Below are positions 13,759-25,577 of a stretch of 64,000 nt of DNA, one piece after another. A program made the position numbers and the translations under genes. Positions within the stretch are counted from its first letter, which is position 1, and each line of letters starts with the position of its first letter. This stretch comes from Levilactobacillus zymae. GTDB lineage: Bacteria; Bacillota; Bacilli; Lactobacillales; Lactobacillaceae. The notes beneath the pieces were generated by a model. That model had not been told where the DNA came from. It saw only the letters and a list, made by a program, of their open reading frames with translations, and searched no databases. The DNA lies in NCBI RefSeq assembly GCF_032190635.1, contig NZ_JAVLAS010000001.1, positions 1,426,001 to 1,490,000 of the forward strand, written 5' to 3'.

Positions 13759-14994
13759 ATGAGTAGAGAATTACTGGGCGCCTTAGACGTCCTCGAAACG
13801 GAAAAGGGTATTAAAAAAGAAGTTGTGATTGAGGCCCTCGAAGCTGCTTTGGTTTCGGCCTACAAGCGCAACTACGATCAAGCCCAAAACGTGGAAGTTA
13901 CCTTTGATCAACGTAAGGGCGACATTCACGTGTTTGCCGTCAAGAAGGTCGTGGACCAGGTGTACGATTCACGGTTGGAAGTTAGCTTGGACGACGCCTT
14001 AGCAATTAACAAGGGCTATGAATTGGGCGACGATATCAAGTTTGAGGTGACGCCGAAAAACTTTGGTCGGATTGCGGCCCAAACGGCTAAACAAGTCATT
14101 ATGCAACGGGTTCGTGAAGCTGAACGAAACATCATTTACGATCAATATAGCCAATACGAAAACGAAATTGTGACCGGGGAAGTGGAACGTCAGGACTCCC
14201 GTTTCGTTTACGTAAACTTAGGGAAAGTTGAAGCCGTGATGGGTCGTCAGGATCAGATGCCTAACGAGACTTATCGGATTCACGACCGCATCAAGGTTTA
14301 CGTGACCCGGGTGGAGAACGCTACCAAGGGGCCGCAGGCCTTCGTGAGTCGGACGGCTTCGGACTTGTTGAAGCGTTTGTTTGAACAAGAAGTTCCTGAA
14401 ATCTACGACGGGACCGTGGAAATCATGGCCATCGCCCGTGAAGCTGGTGACCGAGCCAAGGTTGCCGTACGGTCGAACAACCCCGATATCGATCCCGTGG
14501 GAACCAGTGTGGGTCCGCGGGGCCAACGTGTTCAAACCATCGTTAACGAACTGGGCGGCGAAAACATGGACATCGTCGAATGGACCGACGACGAGGCGAA
14601 GTTCATCGCCAACGCGTTGAATCCTGCCGAAGTACTGGACGTCATCTTTGACCCGAACAACGAACGGGCTTGTGAGGTGGTTGTGCCGGATTATCAATTG
14701 TCCTTAGCCATCGGGAAACGGGGTCAAAACGCCCGGTTAGCCGCAAAGTTAACGGGCTACAAGATTGATATTAAATCAGAATCCGAAGCATCTGCTATAA
14801 TGGAAGCGGAACAGGAAGCGGCCGCAACGCCTGACGCCACGCCAACCGATGCGGAGACGCCGGTTAGTGATGAGTCGACTGACACGGTCACCACTGACGC
14901 CACTGCGGCTGATGAGTCGGCGGCTTCCGCGGCCCCGGTTGAAGACCAACCGGCCGCCACGGATGACGACAATCACGATCAACCGGCTGAGTAA
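13759..14994 (+). CDS. nusA: Transcription termination/antitermination protein NusA
   Basis: Binds RNA polymerase and promotes pausing and intrinsic termination. 411 aa. Order: N-terminal polymerase-binding domain (1-125), S1 domain (about 135-200), KH1 with VGPRGQRVQTI (about 250) and KH2 with AIGKRGQNARLAAKLTGY (about 316-333). The tail from about residue 348 is a low-complexity acidic stretch rich in Ala, Thr, Asp and Glu, longer than in Bacillus NusA, and probably disordered. AAGGAG precedes the ATG. Sits 21 bases after rimP. Confidence 0.97.
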   Translation: MSRELLGALDVLETEKGIKKEVVIEALEAALVSAYKRNYDQAQNVEVTFDQRKGDIHVFAVKKVVDQVYDSRLEVSLDDALAINKGYELGDDIKFEVTPKNFGRIAAQTAKQVIMQRVREAERNIIYDQYSQYENEIVTGEVERQDSRFVYVNLGKVEAVMGRQDQMPNETYRIHDRIKVYVTRVENATKGPQAFVSRTASDLLKRLFEQEVPEIYDGTVEIMAIAREAGDRAKVAVRSNNPDIDPVGTSVGPRGQRVQTIVNELGGENMDIVEWTDDEAKFIANALNPAEVLDVIFDPNNERACEVVVPDYQLSLAIGKRGQNARLAAKLTGYKIDIKSESEASAIMEAEQEAAATPDATPTDAETPVSDESTDTVTTDATAADESAASAAPVEDQPAATDDDNHDQPAE

Positions 14995-15020
14995 GCGCGG
15001 CTAAAGGAGGTTTTGGAGCC

Positions 15021-15317
15021 ATGAAACAGCGAAAGATCCCGATGCGTAAAGACATCGTTACGGGGGAAATGGCACCCAAGAAACAATTGGTACGCGTGGT
15101 GCGTAACCAAGCCCAAGAAGTCAGTCTGGACCCCACGGGCAAGCAGTCCGGTCGGGGCGCCTACATTAGTTTAGACGTGGACGTGGCGAAGCGGGCTAAA
15201 AAGGAACGAACTTTCGATCACGTTTTTGGCGTCAAAATCGACGATCAATTTTACGATGATTTGATTGCTTACGTGGATCACCAACAGGCTCGACGGGAAC
15301 TTTTCGATCATGACTAA
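15021..15317 (+). CDS. rnpM: YlxR family RNA-binding protein (RNase P modulator RnpM)
   Basis: 98-aa basic protein of the YlxR/DUF448 family; the Bacillus member has been described as a modulator of RNase P. The family signature is visible as RKIPMRKDIVTGEMAPKK, then LVRVVRN and a GRGAYIS motif. AAAGGAGG lies upstream of the ATG. It overlaps the next gene by 8 bases, as expected for the nusA operon order. Confidence 0.93.
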   Translation: MKQRKIPMRKDIVTGEMAPKKQLVRVVRNQAQEVSLDPTGKQSGRGAYISLDVDVAKRAKKERTFDHVFGVKIDDQFYDDLIAYVDHQQARRELFDHD

Positions 15318-15615
15318 TTCTCAACGAGCTTTACAGTTATTGGGCCTTGTGCGGCGAGCAGGTAAACTGGTCACCGGCGAAACCTTCGTCTTAGCTGCGG
15401 TCCGGGACGGCTCGGCCAAATTGGTCTTACTCGCGAATGACGCGGGGGCTAGTAGTCAAAAGCAGTTCCGCGATAAAACCACCAGCTATCACGTGGCCTT
15501 GAATGAAACGTTTACGAAGGATCAGTTGAGCACGGCCATTGGGTCAGCGCGCACGGTCCTTGCCATCACCGATCCGGGATTCGTCCGGAAGTTACAACAA
15601 TTACTTGCTGACTAA
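15310..15615 (+). CDS. ylxQ: L7Ae-family ribosomal-like protein YlxQ
   Basis: 101-aa protein of the L7Ae/L30e family that binds kink-turn RNA. The start is taken at the ATG at 15310 ([19 protein letters not shown]), because the family begins there and this overlaps the rnpM stop; an upstream in-frame start at 15265 would lie inside rnpM. Seen motifs: [13 protein letters not shown], then [16 protein letters not shown]. Its role in ribosome or RNase P function is inferred from the family. Confidence 0.93.
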   Translation: MTNSQRALQLLGLVRRAGKLVTGETFVLAAVRDGSAKLVLLANDAGASSQKQFRDKTTSYHVALNETFTKDQLSTAIGSARTVLAITDPGFVRKLQQLLAD

Positions 15616-15659
15616 TCCGTGACGTTCTCGTGATCGGATTTATTAAGGAGAGTGATGAT

Positions 15660-18026
15660 ATGGGGAAAAAGCGCATTTATGAACTTGCCAAAGAAATTAA
15701 TGTCTCCAGTAAACAACTTATCGCGAAGGCAGAGGAAAAGGGCTTTCCGGTAAAAAACCATATGTCAACGCTCGGCGAGAATGAAGAACGTCAACTGCGG
15801 GCTGCTTTTCGGCCTAAGACACAGCAGAAACCGGCTTCTCCGCGGTCAGCCGCTCGGCAAACGGCAGCGCAACCGCGACAACGGACTGCTCAGTCAGCGG
15901 GTCATGCGGCACAGTCAGCGCGATCTACGGATCGCCGTCAGTCCCCAGCAGCCTCAACGGCAGCTCATTCTGGACATTCGTCGCAGAGTGGGCGGCCAGC
16001 GGGTCAGCAACACAATAAAAATAACGGCCAGACCGGAAAGCAACGTGGGACATCTAACTCCGGTACCGGCAGATTTGGTGGAAGCTTGAATAATAATACA
16101 AATAATAATGGTCGCCGTGGCGGTAACAACAGTCGTGGTGGGCGGAACAACCGCAATAACCGCAACAATCGTCGGCGCAACAATAACAACAACCGTTACA
16201 AGAAAAATCAACGGATTAAAGATGTGAACCAGCATAAGGGTGCCCCAGAACGGAAGAATAAGGCGTTACCAGATGTGTTATTGTACACGGATGGGATGAA
16301 CGCCCAAGACCTGGCAAAACTATTGCACCGGTCTTCCGCTGAAATTGTTAAGAAACTCTTCATGCTCGGGGTCATGGTTAACCAAAACCAATCCCTGGAT
16401 AAGGACACCATCGAAATCTTGGCTTCCGATTACGGCATCGAAGCCAAGGAAAAGGTGCAAGTGGACGTTTCCGATATCGATAAGTTCTTCGATGCTGAAA
16501 TGGCTAACACGGACCATCAAGTTACGCGGGCGCCCGTTGTGACCATCATGGGCCACGTTGACCACGGGAAGACCACGTTACTGGACCACTTACGGCACTC
16601 CCACATTACGGCGGGTGAAGCCGGGGGGATCACGCAGGCCATTGGGGCGTACCAAGTTCACTACAATGACAAGTTGATTACCTTCCTGGATACGCCAGGG
16701 CACGCGGCCTTCACCGAAATGCGAGCTCGTGGGGCGGAAATCACCGACATTACCATCTTGGTCGTTGCGGCCGATGATGGGGTGATGCCACAAACCATTG
16801 AAGCCATTCACCACGCGAAGGCTGCTGGTACTCCAATCATCGTGGCGGTCAACAAGATTGATAAGCCAGGGGCTAACCCGAACCACGTGATGGAACAGTT
16901 GACGGAATACGAATTAATTCCTGAAGACTGGGGTGGCGATACCATCTTCGTGAACATCTCGGCGAAGTTTGGGAAGAACATCGATGAATTACTCGACATG
17001 ATTCTCTTACAGTCCGAAGTTATGGAATTAAAGGCTAATCCGGATCAAAACGGGGCCGGTTCCGTGATTGAAGCGCGGTTGGATCAAGGAAAAGGGTCCG
17101 TGGCTACGTTATTGGTCCAACAAGGAACCTTACACGTCGGTGACCCTATCGTAGTTGGGAACACGTTCGGTCGCGTACGGACCATGACCAACGAACGGGG
17201 CCGGGCCATTAAGTCCGCCGTACCATCCACGCCAGTCGAGATCACAGGGTTGAGTGACGTGCCAGAAGCCGGTGACCGTTTCGTGGTCTTTGACGACGAA
17301 AAGACGGCCCGGGCTGCGGGTGAAGAACGGGCCAAGGAAGCCTTGGTTAAGGAACGTCAAAATACCAGCCATGTCACGTTGGACAACCTGTTCGATTCCT
17401 TAAAGGAGGGCGAAATGAAGGAAGTCGACGTGATCATCAAGGCCGACGTTCAGGGTTCGGTTGAAGCCTTAGTGGGCAGTCTGCAGAAGATTGACGTTTC
17501 CGGTGTACGGGTGAACATTATTCACTCCGCCGTTGGGGCCATCAACGAAAGTGATGTGACCTTGGCGGAAGCGTCCAATGCGATCATCATCGGGTTCAAC
17601 GTGCGGCCAACGCCACAAGCGCGTTCTCAAGCTGATAGTGACAAGGTCGACATTCGCCTGCACAACGTCATCTACAACGCCATCGATGAAATCGAAGCGG
17701 CGATGAAGGGGATGTTGGAACCGGTCTACGAAGAACAAGTGATTGGCCAAGTTGAAATTCGGCAAATCTATCACGCTTCCAAAGTCGGGACGATTGCCGG
17801 TGGGATGGTCACTGCCGGTAAGATTACGTCCGACAGTGACGTTCGGCTGATCAGAGATGGCGTCGTGATCTATGAAGGTAAGCTGGGAAGCTTAAAGCGC
17901 TTCAAGGACGACGTTAAGGAAGTTAAGCAGGGCTTTGAATTAGGATTAACCATTGAAAACTACAACGACATCAAGGTTGACGATGTGATTGAAGCCTATG
18001 TCATGAAAGAAGTTCCGGTTAAATAA
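15660..18026 (+). CDS. infB: Translation initiation factor IF-2
   Basis: GTPase that places fMet-tRNA on the 30S subunit. 788 aa from the ATG at 15660, which has TAAGGAG upstream and begins [13 protein letters not shown], the normal IF2 N-terminal helix. Residues 50-135 are Gln/Ala/Ser-rich and 137-185 are an extreme Asn/Arg/Gly low-complexity tract. G domain: G1 GHVDHGKTT (about 298), G3 DTPGH, G4 NKID. Domains II-IV follow, with QGSVEAL and the C-terminal initiator-tRNA-binding domain. Confidence 0.97.
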   Translation: MGKKRIYELAKEINVSSKQLIAKAEEKGFPVKNHMSTLGENEERQLRAAFRPKTQQKPASPRSAARQTAAQPRQRTAQSAGHAAQSARSTDRRQSPAASTAAHSGHSSQSGRPAGQQHNKNNGQTGKQRGTSNSGTGRFGGSLNNNTNNNGRRGGNNSRGGRNNRNNRNNRRRNNNNNRYKKNQRIKDVNQHKGAPERKNKALPDVLLYTDGMNAQDLAKLLHRSSAEIVKKLFMLGVMVNQNQSLDKDTIEILASDYGIEAKEKVQVDVSDIDKFFDAEMANTDHQVTRAPVVTIMGHVDHGKTTLLDHLRHSHITAGEAGGITQAIGAYQVHYNDKLITFLDTPGHAAFTEMRARGAEITDITILVVAADDGVMPQTIEAIHHAKAAGTPIIVAVNKIDKPGANPNHVMEQLTEYELIPEDWGGDTIFVNISAKFGKNIDELLDMILLQSEVMELKANPDQNGAGSVIEARLDQGKGSVATLLVQQGTLHVGDPIVVGNTFGRVRTMTNERGRAIKSAVPSTPVEITGLSDVPEAGDRFVVFDDEKTARAAGEERAKEALVKERQNTSHVTLDNLFDSLKEGEMKEVDVIIKADVQGSVEALVGSLQKIDVSGVRVNIIHSAVGAINESDVTLAEASNAIIIGFNVRPTPQARSQADSDKVDIRLHNVIYNAIDEIEAAMKGMLEPVYEEQVIGQVEIRQIYHASKVGTIAGGMVTAGKITSDSDVRLIRDGVVIYEGKLGSLKRFKDDVKEVKQGFELGLTIENYNDIKVDDVIEAYVMKEVPVK

Positions 18027-18047
18027 AGAACGGAGGCACAACGTAAA

Positions 18048-18404
18048 ATGGCACAATATCGAGTTGGTCGCTTGGAACAAGAGATCCAGCGTGAGGTCAC
18101 GGACATTCTGTTAAAACGGGTCCGCGACCCTCGCGTCGAAGGCGTTACCGTTACGGGTGTGGAAGTTACGGGTGACTTGCAAGAAGCCACCATCTATTAC
18201 AGCATTTTATCGGATAAGGCCTCGTCCGCTGAGAAGACGGCACAGGGCTTGAAGAAGGCCACGGGACTGATTCGTTCCGAACTAGGGTCACGGTTGAGTA
18301 TTTACAAGACGCCGGAACTCTTCTTCGAACAGGATAAGTCTGTGCAATACGGTAGCCGGATCGATGAACTGCTAAATGATCTCCACCACCAAGACCACGC
18401 GTAA
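18048..18404 (+). CDS. rbfA: Ribosome-binding factor A
   Basis: 118-aa KH-fold protein needed for 30S maturation, including 16S 5'-end processing and growth at low temperature. Seen: YRVGRLEQEIQREVTDIL at the start, VRDPRVEGVTVTGVEVTGDL in the core and the LGSRLSIYKTPELFFEQD segment before the C terminus. Starts 22 bases after infB with GGAGG upstream. Last gene before the terminator at 18425. Confidence 0.96.
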   Translation: MAQYRVGRLEQEIQREVTDILLKRVRDPRVEGVTVTGVEVTGDLQEATIYYSILSDKASSAEKTAQGLKKATGLIRSELGSRLSIYKTPELFFEQDKSVQYGSRIDELLNDLHHQDHA

Positions 18405-18424
18405 GCCGGGTAGTTGAGAACTTG

Positions 18425-18460
18425 AGGACGCTGATCAGCACAGATCAGCGTCCTCTTTTT
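18425..18460 (+). terminator. Terminator after rbfA
   Basis: Stem AGGACGCTGATC / GATCAGCGTCCT, loop AGCACA, then CTTTTT. It ends only 18 bases before truB, with no promoter between, so truB-ribF seem to depend on read-through. Confidence 0.88.
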
Positions 18461-18477
18461 GAAATGGAGGACTGAAA

Positions 18478-19395
18478 GTGAACGGAATTATCCCCCTGTA
18501 TAAGGAACGGGGCCTCACAAGTTTTGACTGTGTCGCGAAGCTCCGACACATTTTGCATACCAAGAAGGTCGGCCACAGTGGGACGCTAGATCCCGGGGTT
18601 GACGGTGTTTTACCCATTTGCATCGGGTCGGCGACCAAGGTTGTTCCGTACCTGATGGCGTCGGGGAAGGTTTACCGGGGCCAAGTCACGTTGGGTCTAG
18701 CGACCACCACCGAGGATCTCGAAGGTGATGAAGTGGCCCGACAGGTGTTGTCCCAGCCGTTCTCACTGACTGACCTACAAGCTGCGGCGGCCCAGTTAAC
18801 GGGAACCATCCAGCAGACGCCGCCCATGTATTCGGCGGTTAAGGTCCGGGGACGGAAGCTTTACGAGTATGCACGGGCGGGCGAAACCGTGGAACGGCCG
18901 ACGCGGACCATCACGGTAACGGCCTTCACATTGCGGGACGCGGGAACCTTTGATGCGCAAGCTGGAACCCAGACCATTGACTTTGAGGTCAGCTGCTCCA
19001 AGGGAACCTACGTCCGGACACTAGCGGTGGACCTAGGAAAGAAACTAGGCGTTCCGGCCGTGATGGCCTCGCTAACGCGACTTAAGAGCGGTGGGTTTAC
19101 CCTGGATCAGGCGGTGACCTTAGAGCAGGTCGCAACCGCCGTGGCCCAAGATGACCTGGCCACGGTTTTACGACCGATCGACTACGCTTTGCAGGATTAC
19201 CCGCACGTGGCGTTGTCCGAGAAGCTTTGGGGGTTAGTTAAAAACGGGGTGTTTTTGAGTCCCGCTGAAATTGAAACGGACCCCAGTATCGTTCCTACCG
19301 TTGCGTTGACTTACCAAGGGGCCACTAAGTGTCTCTACCAATGGTCGGCCACTAAACAACAATATAAGCCGTTGAAGATGTTTACGGTGGAGTAA
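18478..19395 (+). CDS. truB: tRNA pseudouridine-55 synthase
   Basis: Makes pseudouridine 55 in the T-loop of tRNAs. 305 aa. Seen: GIIPLYKERGLTSFDCV, the KKVGHSGTLDPGVDGVLP motif with the catalytic Asp, and the later GTYVRTLAVDLGKKLG motif. C-terminal PUA-like region follows. GTG start with TGGAGGA upstream. Followed after 23 bases by ribF, the usual pair. Confidence 0.96.
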   Translation: MNGIIPLYKERGLTSFDCVAKLRHILHTKKVGHSGTLDPGVDGVLPICIGSATKVVPYLMASGKVYRGQVTLGLATTTEDLEGDEVARQVLSQPFSLTDLQAAAAQLTGTIQQTPPMYSAVKVRGRKLYEYARAGETVERPTRTITVTAFTLRDAGTFDAQAGTQTIDFEVSCSKGTYVRTLAVDLGKKLGVPAVMASLTRLKSGGFTLDQAVTLEQVATAVAQDDLATVLRPIDYALQDYPHVALSEKLWGLVKNGVFLSPAEIETDPSIVPTVALTYQGATKCLYQWSATKQQYKPLKMFTVE

Positions 19396-19418
19396 AGTGA
19401 AGGAGTGAATAGCCGTTT

Positions 19419-20372
19419 ATGGAAGTTATTCGAATACATCATCCATTGGATCCCCGGAAAATTCCCGCAGATCCAGTGGTCTTAGCCATGGGATTCTTTG
19501 ATGGCGTGCACTTGGGCCACCAGGCCGTGATTAATCGCGCGAAGGTTCTGGCCCAAAAGCGGGGCGTCAAGCTAGCCGTATTGACGTACGACCATCATCC
19601 GGCGCTGGTTTACCGACCGTTGACTAACGACGACCGTAAATATTTGAGCCCAGAACCACGTAAATTGCGGCAGTTAGAACGGTTGGGAGTTGAGCGGGTT
19701 TTTTGGGTGAACTATACCGGTGAATTCGCCGCGCAGACGCCGCAAGAATTTGTGGATCACTACCTGGTGCCGTTCCACACGGTTGTAGCGGTCGCGGGGT
19801 TTGATCACACCTATGGCCCCAAGGACGTGGCGATCATGGACCGGCTCCCCGAATATGCGCAGGGACGGTTTGCTGTGGAGACGGTGCCGGCCGAAACGCT
19901 AGCAAACGGTAAAGTTAGTTCGTCACGAATTCGGGCAGCCATGAAGGCGGGTCAAGTTGATCTGGTGAACCAGCTGTTGGGCTATCCTTATCGCACCACG
20001 GGCTTAGTGGTGCACGGAGAAGCCCGGGGGCGGACCATTGGGTACCCAACGGCTAACGTCTTAGTCCCGGAGAATCAATGGCTCCCGGGAATTGGCGTTT
20101 ACACGGCTCGGCTGAAGGTCGGGGCCATCTGGTATCCCGGGATGATCTCGGTTGGGCGCAATGTGACCTTTGGGGAGCATCGCCCCATTACTGTGGAAAT
20201 GAATTTATTGGATTTTCACGGCAACCTTTACGGCGAGTCCGTAGCCGTTGAATGGCACCACCGATTACGCGGTGAGGTAAAATTCGACAATGCGGACGGC
20301 CTGGTGGCGCAATTAGCCCAAGATGAGGCGGATACCCGCGCGTACTTTGCCCAGGTGGCGCGCCACGAATAG
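19419..20372 (+). CDS. ribF: Bifunctional riboflavin kinase/FAD synthetase
   Basis: Converts riboflavin to FMN and FMN to FAD. 317 aa. N-terminal nucleotidyl transferase with MGFFDGVHLGHQAVI and later SSSRIRAAM; C-terminal riboflavin kinase with RTIGYPTANV and the end strand region FGEHRPITVEMNLLDF. AAGGAGTG upstream of the ATG. No FMN riboswitch is visible upstream, as expected for a housekeeping copy in the truB-ribF unit. Confidence 0.96.
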   Translation: MEVIRIHHPLDPRKIPADPVVLAMGFFDGVHLGHQAVINRAKVLAQKRGVKLAVLTYDHHPALVYRPLTNDDRKYLSPEPRKLRQLERLGVERVFWVNYTGEFAAQTPQEFVDHYLVPFHTVVAVAGFDHTYGPKDVAIMDRLPEYAQGRFAVETVPAETLANGKVSSSRIRAAMKAGQVDLVNQLLGYPYRTTGLVVHGEARGRTIGYPTANVLVPENQWLPGIGVYTARLKVGAIWYPGMISVGRNVTFGEHRPITVEMNLLDFHGNLYGESVAVEWHHRLRGEVKFDNADGLVAQLAQDEADTRAYFAQVARHE

Positions 20373-20376
20373 ACTG

Positions 20377-20414
20377 ATGGCCAACCCTGATGAATGATTA
20401 GGGTTGGCCATTTT
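20377..20414 (+). terminator. Terminator after ribF
   Basis: Stem ATGGCCAACCCT / AGGGTTGGCCAT with an 11-base loop, then TTTTG. It ends the truB-ribF unit ahead of the heat-shock operon. Confidence 0.8.
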
Positions 20415-20520
20415 GCTGTGCTAAACTAACGGTCTGGTGGGGAAACTTAAGCGTTAGCCGCTTAACGGAAAGACCGGATTCCCTGGTTTGCCGGGTTAAA
20501 TCGGGCCGTAAATTAAAAAA

Positions 20521-20547
20521 TTAGCACTTAACCTAAGAGATTGCTAA
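20521..20547 (+). promoter_or_regulatory. CIRCE-type operator, upstream copy
   Basis: TTAGCACTT, nine bases, GATTGCTAA: the canonical 9-9-9 spacing of the HrcA operator, with one mismatch in the right arm (GAT for GAG) and one in the left (T for C at position 9). It lies just upstream of the -35 box of the hrcA promoter. Confidence 0.75.
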
Positions 20548-20564
20548 ATTTCTTGCTGGATTTC

Positions 20565-20593
20565 TTGACTTAAAAACGCGATTTTGCTACATT
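20565..20593 (+). promoter_or_regulatory. hrcA operon promoter
   Basis: -35 TTGACT at 20565, 17-base spacer, -10 TACATT at 20588. It lies between the two CIRCE-like operators, so HrcA bound to either could block it. Confidence 0.6.
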
Positions 20594-20604
20594 ATATATG
20601 TGTC

Positions 20605-20630
20605 TTAGCACTTGGAAGATTGAGTGCTAA
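20605..20630 (+). promoter_or_regulatory. CIRCE operator, downstream copy
   Basis: TTAGCACTT, eight bases, GAGTGCTAA. The right arm is perfect and the left has one mismatch, but the spacer is one base shorter than the canonical nine. It sits at the predicted transcription start and just before the hrcA ribosome binding site, so it could act on both DNA and mRNA. Confidence 0.85.
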
Positions 20631-20646
20631 AAAAGGGGTGATTGTG

Positions 20647-21684
20647 ATGCTGTCAGAAAGACAGATGATGATTCTGCGAGCCATTGTCCGTGATTTCACC
20701 AACAGTGGTGTTCCGGTGGGATCCAAGGCACTAGCTAAGCAGTTACCCATCCACGTCAGTTCGGCCACGATTCGTAATGAAATGGCGGCCTTGGAAGACC
20801 AAGGGTTGATTCGGAAGACCCACTCGTCTTCTGGGCGGATTCCGTCCGTCGAAGGTTATCGCTACTACGTGGATCATTTGGTTAAGCCAGACCCGTTGCG
20901 GCCTAATGACTTGAGCATGATCCAATCGTCACTGGGCGGTGACTTCCATAAGATTGATGAGATTATCTCCCAATCGGCCACCATTTTATCGAATTTGACC
21001 AGCTACACGGCCTTTACCTTAAAGCCAGAACTCAAGGATAGTCGGTTAAGTGGCTTTCGGTTGGTCCCCTTAGGCCACCGGCAAGTCATGGCGATTTTAG
21101 TTACCGATAGTGGGGACGTGGAAAATCAAACGTTTGATGTGACCGAAGCGGTGACAGGTGAGCAGTTGGAAGCCGTTGTCCGCTTGATTAACGATCAGTT
21201 AGTCGGGTTGACCTTACCGGAAGTGTTGCAGAAGTTACGGACCGACATTCCCGCGAAGATTACGCATTACCTGCAAAGTCCGCAGGGATTCTTGGATATC
21301 TTTGGGGATGTCTTGACTCGGGCGGCGCAGGAGCGTTTCTACGTGGGCGGTCGCTTGAACCTGTTGAACTTCTCACAGGATAGTGACGTTGATTCTTTAA
21401 AGGCGTTGTATTCGTTGATTGATAAGACGGATGATATCGCCAACGTCTTGGGTCAGCCACGGGATAACATTTCCGTGCAGATTGGTAACGAAATGACTAA
21501 CGACGCATTGCGTAATTATAGTTTGATTACGGCAACCTACGACGTTAATCAGCACGGTCGCGGAATGATCGCCATTTTAGGACCTACGCGAATGCCATAT
21601 TCGCGAATGTTAGGTCTGGTTGGCGCGTTTCGTGAAGAGCTCGCGAAAAAACTACTCGATTATTATCGTTATTACGACGAGTAA
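20647..21684 (+). CDS. hrcA: Heat-inducible transcription repressor HrcA
   Basis: Repressor of class I heat-shock genes; binds CIRCE and is kept active by GroEL (family knowledge). 345 aa from the ATG at 20647, chosen because the family begins MLSERQMMILRAIVRDF and AAGGGGTG lies upstream; the longer in-frame start at 20584 would run through the operator. N-terminal winged helix with VGSKALAKQLPIHVSSATIRNEMAALEDQG split over residues 24-53. First gene of hrcA-grpE-dnaK-dnaJ, so it regulates itself. Confidence 0.97.
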   Translation: MLSERQMMILRAIVRDFTNSGVPVGSKALAKQLPIHVSSATIRNEMAALEDQGLIRKTHSSSGRIPSVEGYRYYVDHLVKPDPLRPNDLSMIQSSLGGDFHKIDEIISQSATILSNLTSYTAFTLKPELKDSRLSGFRLVPLGHRQVMAILVTDSGDVENQTFDVTEAVTGEQLEAVVRLINDQLVGLTLPEVLQKLRTDIPAKITHYLQSPQGFLDIFGDVLTRAAQERFYVGGRLNLLNFSQDSDVDSLKALYSLIDKTDDIANVLGQPRDNISVQIGNEMTNDALRNYSLITATYDVNQHGRGMIAILGPTRMPYSRMLGLVGAFREELAKKLLDYYRYYDE

Positions 21685-21705
21685 CAGAAAGGAAGGGGTT
21701 CATTC

Positions 21706-22311
21706 GTGGCTGATAAGCAACCGAAATCTGCTGACGCTAAACAAGTCCAGCAGGCAACACCAGATCAACCAGCAGCGGACGTGAAGACCTCAGCGTCGAG
21801 CGCCGCTGAGCAACCAACCACTAAGGCTGAAAAACAGGCCACCAAGCCGGATCCTCAGGCAGCCGAGTTAGCGGAGCTGAAGCAGAAGTCTTCTGCCATG
21901 GAGGACAAGTACCTCCGGGCCGAAGCCGAGATTCAAAATATGCAAACGCGGTTCCAAAAAGAACAGGCGACGTTGATCAAGTACGATGGTCAACAGTTGG
22001 CTAAGGATATCTTACCGGTGATTGATAACCTGGAACGGGCGCTGGCCGTTGAAGCTAAGGACGAAGCGGCAACGGGGTTGAAGAAGGGTGTTCAGATGAC
22101 CTACGATCACTTGGAAGATGCCCTGAAGCGCAACCATGTGACTGAAGTGGTTGCGTTGGGTCAAAAGTTTGATCCGACCTTACACCAGGCCGTTCAGACG
22201 GTTCCGGCCAGTGATGACCAACCGGCTGAAACGGTGGTTCAGGTGCTCCAAAAGGGGTATCAGTTAAAGGACCGGGTATTACGACCGGCCATGGTGGTTG
22301 TTGCACAATAA
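21706..22311 (+). CDS. grpE: Nucleotide exchange factor GrpE
   Basis: Releases ADP from DnaK. 201 aa. The first 55 residues are a Gln/Ala/Lys-rich disordered leader; a coiled coil follows ([19 protein letters not shown]), and the beta-wing domain has the family signature [19 protein letters not shown] and ends [11 protein letters not shown]. Starts at GTG with GGAAGGGG upstream, 21 bases after hrcA. Confidence 0.97.
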   Translation: MADKQPKSADAKQVQQATPDQPAADVKTSASSAAEQPTTKAEKQATKPDPQAAELAELKQKSSAMEDKYLRAEAEIQNMQTRFQKEQATLIKYDGQQLAKDILPVIDNLERALAVEAKDEAATGLKKGVQMTYDHLEDALKRNHVTEVVALGQKFDPTLHQAVQTVPASDDQPAETVVQVLQKGYQLKDRVLRPAMVVVAQ

Positions 22312-22330
22312 ATTAAAAATCTAACAGTAA

Positions 22331-24229
<1,899 letters not shown>

Positions 24230-24258
24230 GCCAAGCCAACTTTGAGAATAAGTTAGGG

Positions 24259-24294
24259 CAAAAAGTCAGAGTCCGCGGGGCTTTGGCTTTTTGT
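24259..24294 (+). terminator. Terminator-like hairpin between dnaK and dnaJ
   Basis: CAAAAAGTCAGAGTCC pairs with GGGCTTTGGCTTTTTG over 16 bp with three G-U pairs and a GCG loop. The 3' arm carries the T run. It probably reduces dnaJ relative to dnaK. Confidence 0.65.
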
Positions 24295-24356
24295 TTCGAG
24301 GTATGCTATTCTTACTAGTAGTTTTTTAATATCGGGATTTGATTGGGAGGAAAACG

Positions 24357-25502
24357 ATGGCGCAAAAGGACTTATATGGTGTACTTGGTGTCTCTAAGGA
24401 CGCCAGTCAAGACGAAATCAAGAAGGCCTACCGGAAATTATCCAAGAAGTATCACCCAGACCTTAATAAGGCCCCTGATGCGGCGGAAAAGTTCAAGGAA
24501 GTCCAGGATGCTTACGACGTCTTGGGCGATAAACAGAAACGGCAAAACTACGACCAATACGGGTCGGCAGACGGTGCGCAAGGCGGCTTCGGCGGCTTTG
24601 GTGGCGGCCAAGCTGGCGGTTTTGGTGGTGGCGGCTTCGGCGGTGGCGGTTTCGACGACATCTTCAACCAATTCTTTGGTGGGGGCGGTCAACGGAACCC
24701 GAACGCGCCACGGCCGGGTCGGGACCTGCAGTACCAGATGAACTTGACCTTTGAAGAAGCCATCTTTGGTAAGAAAACTAAGATCACCTACACCCGTGAG
24801 GCACAGTGTCACACCTGTGGGGGGAACGGGGCCAAACCCGGCACCTCACCGGTCACCTGTCACCAATGTGGCGGCTCCGGTTACGTGACCACGGTCACCA
24901 ACACGCCGCTGGGCCGGATGCAAAGTCAGCAACCTTGCCCGGTTTGTCACGGAACGGGTCAAGAAATCAAGGAAAAGTGCCCAACCTGTGGTGGTTCTGG
25001 TCACGAAGAACAACGGCACGAAGTGGAGGTCACCATTCCCGCTGGGGTGGATGACGGCCAACAAATGCGGTTGCAGGGTCAAGGTGAATCCGGCACTAAT
25101 GGTGGTAGCTACGGGGATCTCTTTATTATTTTCCAAGTGACGCCTAGCAAGGACTTCCGGCGCGATGGCACCGAAATTTACTTTGACCAACCGATTTCGT
25201 TCATCCAGGCGGCCCTGGGTGACGATGTCCAGGTCAAGACCGTTCACGGTGACGTTAAGTTGAAGATCCCTGCCGGCACGCAGGGTGGCACCACGTTCCG
25301 GTTACGGGGCAAGGGTGCCCCACGGTTGCGCGGCAACGGCAACGGTGACGAGCACGTCACCGTGAAGGTTGTGACCCCGAAGAACCTGAATAAGGGTCAA
25401 CGGGACGCCTTACGGGCCTTTGCCAAGGCCAGTGGCGAGAACGTTTCCGGGACCGGCAAGGGGAACTTGTTCGACAAAATGCGCGATAAATTCAATGAAT
25501 AA
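24357..25502 (+). CDS. dnaJ: Chaperone DnaJ (Hsp40)
   Basis: Stimulates the DnaK ATPase and delivers substrates. 381 aa from the ATG at 24357, which has GGGAGG 7 bases upstream. J domain at 1-65 with the HPD triad at residues 32-34 region (KYHPDLNK), then a Gly/Phe region with several GGFGG runs (75-115). Four zinc repeats follow: [24 protein letters not shown] and CPTCGGSG, between about 150 and 215. Type I DnaJ, complete. Confidence 0.98.
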   Translation: MAQKDLYGVLGVSKDASQDEIKKAYRKLSKKYHPDLNKAPDAAEKFKEVQDAYDVLGDKQKRQNYDQYGSADGAQGGFGGFGGGQAGGFGGGGFGGGGFDDIFNQFFGGGGQRNPNAPRPGRDLQYQMNLTFEEAIFGKKTKITYTREAQCHTCGGNGAKPGTSPVTCHQCGGSGYVTTVTNTPLGRMQSQQPCPVCHGTGQEIKEKCPTCGGSGHEEQRHEVEVTIPAGVDDGQQMRLQGQGESGTNGGSYGDLFIIFQVTPSKDFRRDGTEIYFDQPISFIQAALGDDVQVKTVHGDVKLKIPAGTQGGTTFRLRGKGAPRLRGNGNGDEHVTVKVVTPKNLNKGQRDALRAFAKASGENVSGTGKGNLFDKMRDKFNE

Positions 25503-25543
25503 ATAGTAATTGATGCAACGACTGGTGTGGGTTTTAACCAGTC

Positions 25544-25577
25544 AAGGCTACTGAAAGTGTTCAGTAGCCTTTTTTTG
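25544..25577 (+). terminator. Terminator after dnaJ
   Basis: Stem AAGGCTACTGAA / TTCAGTAGCCTT with loop AGTG, then seven T residues. Ends the heat-shock operon. Confidence 0.9.
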
